Below the pieces are notes generated by a model, which saw only the letters and a list, made by a program, of their open reading frames with translations, had not been told where the DNA came from and made no database searches. Shown here piece after piece: positions 15,438 through 18,438 of a DNA stretch of 18,438 bases. Source of the DNA: an uncultured Clostridia bacterium (GTDB lineage: Bacteria; Bacillota; Clostridia; Lachnospirales; Lachnospiraceae); NCBI GenBank assembly GCA_946611595.1, contig CAMODY010000015.1, positions 1 to 18,438 on the forward strand, read 5' to 3'. The translations under genes and the position numbers were made by a program. The first letter of the stretch is position 1. Every line of letters starts with the position of its first letter.

Positions 15438-16238
15438 ATGAAAATTTATGTATGTGTAAAACAGGTTCCGGATACCTCCGGCGTTGTCGCAGTGAATCCG
15501 GACGGAACAATGAACCGGTCCAAAATGCCTACGATCATCAACCCGGACGATTTAAACGCAATGGAAGCAGCACTTCAGCTGAAGGAAAGCGAAGGCGCAA
15601 CCGTCGTTGCTGTCTCCATGGGACCTCCGCAGGCAGGCGAAATGATGAGAGAACTGCTTGCAATGGGAGCAGATGAAGCAGTCCTGATCTCCGGAAGGGA
15701 ATTCGGCGGATCCGATACTTTTGCAACCAGCCAGATCATTGCAGGCGGTATTCATCATTTGGGAATCGGAAAAGGTGATCTTGTACTTTGCGGCCGTCAG
15801 GCAATTGACGGAGATACCGCACAGGTCGGTCCGCAGATCGCGGAAAAACTGCATCTGCCGCAGGTGACTTATGCGACGGAAATCAAAAAAGACGGCGATA
15901 CTTATACGGTAAAGCGTGCCTTGGAAGACGGCTATATGACAATTCAGGTAGAAAGCCCGTGTCTGATCACCTGCATTAAAGAGCTTAATGAGCCGAGATA
16001 CATGAGCGTTGAAGGCGTCTTTGAAGCAGATGAGAAGCCGCTCGTGATTCTGGATTATGAAGCATTGAAGGATGAGCCATTGATCGAGGCTGACACGATT
16101 GGTCTCAAAGGATCCCCAACTAATATCTTTAAGTCCTTTAACCCGCCGGTCAAAGGACAGGGTGAGATGCTTTCCGGTACGGAAAAAGAAATGGCAGCTG
16201 CTTTGGCAGAGAAACTTTCTGCAAAGCACGTGATATAG
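15438..16238 (+). CDS. etfB: Electron transfer flavoprotein subunit beta
   Basis: A 266-residue EtfB. It opens with KIYVCVKQVPDTSGVV, has the early NPDD (35-38) and NAMEAALQLKE helix, and the AMP/FAD-binding CGRQAIDGDTAQVGP (118-132), all standard. It pairs with the EtfA 14 bp downstream to carry electrons between acyl-CoA dehydrogenase and other redox partners. Clostridial EtfBA next to a butyryl-CoA-type dehydrogenase is usually electron-bifurcating, coupling NADH oxidation to both enoyl-CoA and ferredoxin reduction; this is inferred here. AAAGGAGG precedes ATG 15438. The context with a CoA-transferase suggests an acyl-CoA or enoyl-CoA reductase complex. Confidence 0.96.
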   Translation: MKIYVCVKQVPDTSGVVAVNPDGTMNRSKMPTIINPDDLNAMEAALQLKESEGATVVAVSMGPPQAGEMMRELLAMGADEAVLISGREFGGSDTFATSQIIAGGIHHLGIGKGDLVLCGRQAIDGDTAQVGPQIAEKLHLPQVTYATEIKKDGDTYTVKRALEDGYMTIQVESPCLITCIKELNEPRYMSVEGVFEADEKPLVILDYEALKDEPLIEADTIGLKGSPTNIFKSFNPPVKGQGEMLSGTEKEMAAALAEKLSAKHVI

Positions 16239-16252
16239 AAAGGAGATCAGAA

Positions 16253-17353
16253 ATGGCAGAATATAACAGCAGTGCAATTGAAGAATTTTCCGACATCTGG
16301 GTATTTTGCGAGCAGAGAGAGGGAAAGCTGATGCCGACGGATTTCGAACTGATCTCTGAGGGCAGAAAACTGGCAGACCAGCGTGGCTCGAAACTGATCG
16401 GACTTCTTCTTGGCGGCGAAGGCATCTGTGAAGCCGCAAAAGAACTTGGAGGATATGGTGCAGATAAAGTCATCGTTGTTGAAGATCCGGCTCTTGCCGT
16501 TTACACAAATGAAGCGTATACGAATGTTGTCTGTGACATCATAATGGAGAAGAAACCGGAGGTCCTTCTGATCGGGGCAAGCAACATCGGCCGTGATCTG
16601 GGTCCGAGATGCGCAGCCAGACTGCATACGGGGCTCACGGCGGACTGCACTCATCTCGATATCAATATGAATACCTACGTGGACTTTCTGGATAAGAATT
16701 CCAATGTAGATGTGGCGAATACGCAGTTCAAGATGGAAGATGTCAACATGAAGATGACCCGTCCGGCATTCGGCGGACACTTAATGGCAACGATTATCTG
16801 TCCGAGATTCCGTCCCTGCATGGCAACGGTCCGTCCGGGCGTATTAAAGAAAGCTGATTTCGATCAGGCGAAAGCGGATGCTTGTGAGATTGAAATTATC
16901 AAACCGCAGATCGATCCGTCAAATATCCACGAAAAAGTTATTGAAGTTGTAAAAGAGGCGAAAGAGATCGTAGATCTTGTCGGCGCGGATGTTGTCGTTT
17001 CCATCGGAAACGGAGCCTCCAAAGACGTGGAAACCGCCAAAAAACTTGCACAGGAACTGGCGGATGCTCTTGGTGGAGGTGTTGTCGGATCCAGCCGTGC
17101 CCTTGTTGACGCCGGCCTGATGGATGCAGACCGCCAGGTCGGACAGACCGGAAAGACCGTTCATCCGAAGGTTTATGTGGCGCTCGGCATCAGCGGAGCC
17201 ATTCAGCATAAAGCCGGTATGGATAACTCCGAGCTGATCATCGCGGTCAACAAGAATGAGAATGAACCGATCTTTGAGGTGGCAGATTATGGTCTTGTCG
17301 GGGATCTCTTTAAGATCGTTCCTGAGATGATCGAAGCAATCAAAGCCCGGTAA
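16253..17353 (+). CDS. etfA: Electron transfer flavoprotein subunit alpha
   Basis: A 366-residue EtfA. FRPCMATVRPGV (186-197) closes the N-terminal domain. The C-terminal FAD-binding domain has VVGSSRALVDAGLMD (277-291), GQTGKTVHPKVYVALG (297-312) and ISGAIQHKAGM (313-323), the standard FAD-contact set. There is no added N-terminal ferredoxin domain with Cys clusters, unlike the CarE-type subunit of caffeyl-CoA reductase, so this is the simple form. It dimerises with the upstream EtfB. AAAGGAG precedes ATG 16253. It is the last gene of module C; the strong hairpin at 17403-17436 ends the operon. Confidence 0.96.
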   Translation: MAEYNSSAIEEFSDIWVFCEQREGKLMPTDFELISEGRKLADQRGSKLIGLLLGGEGICEAAKELGGYGADKVIVVEDPALAVYTNEAYTNVVCDIIMEKKPEVLLIGASNIGRDLGPRCAARLHTGLTADCTHLDINMNTYVDFLDKNSNVDVANTQFKMEDVNMKMTRPAFGGHLMATIICPRFRPCMATVRPGVLKKADFDQAKADACEIEIIKPQIDPSNIHEKVIEVVKEAKEIVDLVGADVVVSIGNGASKDVETAKKLAQELADALGGGVVGSSRALVDAGLMDADRQVGQTGKTVHPKVYVALGISGAIQHKAGMDNSELIIAVNKNENEPIFEVADYGLVGDLFKIVPEMIEAIKAR

Positions 17354-17383
17354 AAAAATGTATACTATATATTAAAAAAGTTG

Positions 17384-17389
17384 TATAAT
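17384..17389 (+). promoter_or_regulatory. Perfect -10 hexamer in the EtfA-rhamnosidase spacer
   Basis: TATAAT lies 31 bp after the etfA stop, but the position 17 bp upstream (around TATACT, 17361-17366) is not a good -35. A transcript from here would enter the terminator hairpin at 17403-17436 almost at once, so it may be fortuitous or may mark an attenuated leader for the rhamnosidase-like gene. No clearer promoter is visible between the hairpin and that gene. Confidence 0.3.
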
Positions 17390-17402
17390 AAACAAAATTA
17401 TT

Positions 17403-17436
17403 AGGAGGTTAATGATACTCATTATCCTCCTTTTTT
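17403..17436 (+). terminator. Rho-independent terminator after etfA
   Basis: AGGAGGTTAATGA (17403-17415) pairs with TCATTATCCTCCT (17419-17431) with one mismatch and a 3-nt TAC loop, followed by a T run. It closes the CoA-transferase/acyl-CoA dehydrogenase/Etf operon. The left arm carries an AGGAGG, but no gene follows at a suitable distance, so it is not a ribosome site. Confidence 0.88.
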
Positions 17437-17500
17437 CTTAACGTATGCTTTGCATGCCTATTTTTTGATGAGCAAAAACGCAGTATAAAGGAGTAATTCG

Positions 17501-18438
17501 ATGAGTAGAGAATGGACTGCAAAATGGATCGGACCGGAAACAGGAGATGAATCACATCCGGTCATCTTCAAGGATTTTTATATTGATGATGAGATCAAAA
17601 AAGCAACGCTTTACATCACGGGGCTTGGTATTTTTGAAGCCTATGTGAATGGGCAGAGGGTCGGAGGTGAGTATCTGACTCCTTATCAAAACGCAGGTGC
17701 AAAAGAGCTGCAGTATTTTAGTTTTGATGTAACGGATCTCTTACACTGCGGACAGGATTCAGAGGCAAATTCCATCGATGTTTTCCTTGGAAAAGGATGG
17801 AATGATGAAGATCCATTTGCTCTTAAGGCAGAATTTGAAATTGAAGTATACAAAAATCATGCATCGAATGAAGATGATATAGAAGAGTCTGCAGACGAAG
17901 CAGAATCTATTAACGATGAACTTGAAGGTCTTTTAGATGAAGGTTTCCTTGATGAAGCTCTGGCTGAAGCAGAGGCGGAAGTAGAAGAGCAAGAGACAGA
18001 GAAAATCTTTCTTTTAGCGATGAAAGGCGACGAAAAAATCAGCCCGGCGGATGCTCCATTTGAACTCGATGATCTGAATGAGCTGGATAACTTCCTTCAG
18101 GGAGTTATTGATCCGGCAGCAGAAAAGCCGGATGAGGGACACAGACGACAGGCTTCCTTCTTTACGATGGATGCGAATAAACCTGAAGAAGCTAAAAAAG
18201 ATGAATCAGAGGAAGAAGATACAGAGGCGTTAGAGGCTGAGATCAGAGCAGCGAAAGCCAGACTTGAAGAACTGAAAGCAAGGCTTTCAAAAACGGAAGA
18301 AAAAGAAAAGCCGGATGAAGATGATATGGAGATCTTTGATTTTGAGGATTGGGACGAGGCGACTCCTGCAGCTCCTTATAAATCAGCTGATATTGATGAG
18401 GCTGAAGAGCTCACTTCTCCGGGTGCAGATTTAGAAGT
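17501..18438 (+). CDS. Alpha-L-rhamnosidase-like (GH78) N-terminal part, acidic insertion, runs off the window
   Basis: The first 312 residues of an unfinished gene starting at ATG 17501 after AAAGGAG. Residues 1-117 match the N-terminal beta-sandwich of bacterial alpha-L-rhamnosidases (Bac_rhamnosid_N). WTAKWIGPE (5-13) is followed by ATLYITGLGIFEAYVNGQRV (35-54), YLTPYQN, SFDVTDLL (74-81) and VFLGKGWND (94-102), then KAEFEIEVY (109-117). Where that sheet normally goes on within a few residues, residues 123-312 are instead a long, very acidic, Ala-rich stretch (about a third Asp or Glu). It includes a likely coiled coil at 242-267 and no rhamnosidase similarity. The catalytic (alpha/alpha)6 barrel is not visible. 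No signal peptide is seen, so it may be cytoplasmic. It is likely its own transcription unit; substrate specificity is unknown. Confidence 0.85.
   Translation, partial: MSREWTAKWIGPETGDESHPVIFKDFYIDDEIKKATLYITGLGIFEAYVNGQRVGGEYLTPYQNAGAKELQYFSFDVTDLLHCGQDSEANSIDVFLGKGWNDEDPFALKAEFEIEVYKNHASNEDDIEESADEAESINDELEGLLDEGFLDEALAEAEAEVEEQETEKIFLLAMKGDEKISPADAPFELDDLNELDNFLQGVIDPAAEKPDEGHRRQASFFTMDANKPEEAKKDESEEEDTEALEAEIRAAKARLEELKARLSKTEEKEKPDEDDMEIFDFEDWDEATPAAPYKSADIDEAEELTSPGADLE

Noticed and set aside
15552..16439. A 295-codon minus-strand reading frame across etfB and the start of etfA
   Set aside because: It spans two clearly real genes on the other strand and has no family motif or ribosome site; shadow frame.
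17403..17431. AGGAGG in the terminator arm as a ribosome site for a short gene
   Set aside because: The nearby ATG-like triplet gives no sustained frame and the sequence is fully explained as a terminator stem.

Overview
The window looks like a chromosomal stretch of an anaerobic, low-to-mid G+C Firmicute, most likely a gut Lachnospiraceae-type clostridium. The reasons are AGGAGG-type ribosome binding sites on nearly every gene, oxygen-sensitive Fe-S enzymes, a clostridial acyl-CoA dehydrogenase/EtfBA set and a GH78-like glycosidase. This is inferred from style; no rRNA or other taxonomic marker is present. No mobile element, CRISPR array or tRNA was seen.

Layout: (1) The tail of an unrelated gene (1-108) ends at a bidirectional terminator. 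(2) Module A: a MerR regulator (minus) diverges from an FAD-dependent oxidoreductase, a URO-D/MtaA-fold protein and a QueG-like 2x[4Fe-4S] protein whose frame breaks at an A_AAA_AAT run. The promoter between them has the 19-bp spacer typical of MerR-controlled promoters. (3) Module B: an AraC regulator (minus) diverges from a tight operon of a two-cupin protein, an aldo/keto-reductase-like dicluster Fe-S protein, a SnoaL/NTF2-fold protein, an MFS transporter and an aldehyde dehydrogenase. (4) Module C: a LuxR-type regulator (minus) diverges from a fused CoA-transferase, an acyl-CoA dehydrogenase, EtfB and EtfA. (5) After a strong terminator comes the 5' part of an alpha-L-rhamnosidase-like gene. 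Its N-terminal domain is interrupted by a very acidic segment, and it runs off the window.

The three modules lie end to end, each with its own divergent regulator of a different family, and together resemble a peripheral-to-central catabolic route. A small organic molecule is imported (MFS) and modified by flavin, cupin, SnoaL, AKR and URO-D type enzymes. An aldehyde is oxidised to an acid (ALDH), the acid is loaded onto CoA by transfer, and the acyl/enoyl-CoA is oxidised or reduced by the dehydrogenase with Etf, probably with electron bifurcation. Module C resembles the reductase part of known phenylacrylate or caffeate reduction systems. A plant-phenolic or similar aromatic substrate is therefore a reasonable guess, and the neighbouring rhamnosidase-like gene fits plant glycosides. 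The real substrate cannot be read from the sequence. The set is best regarded as a candidate uncharacterised anaerobic degradation system.
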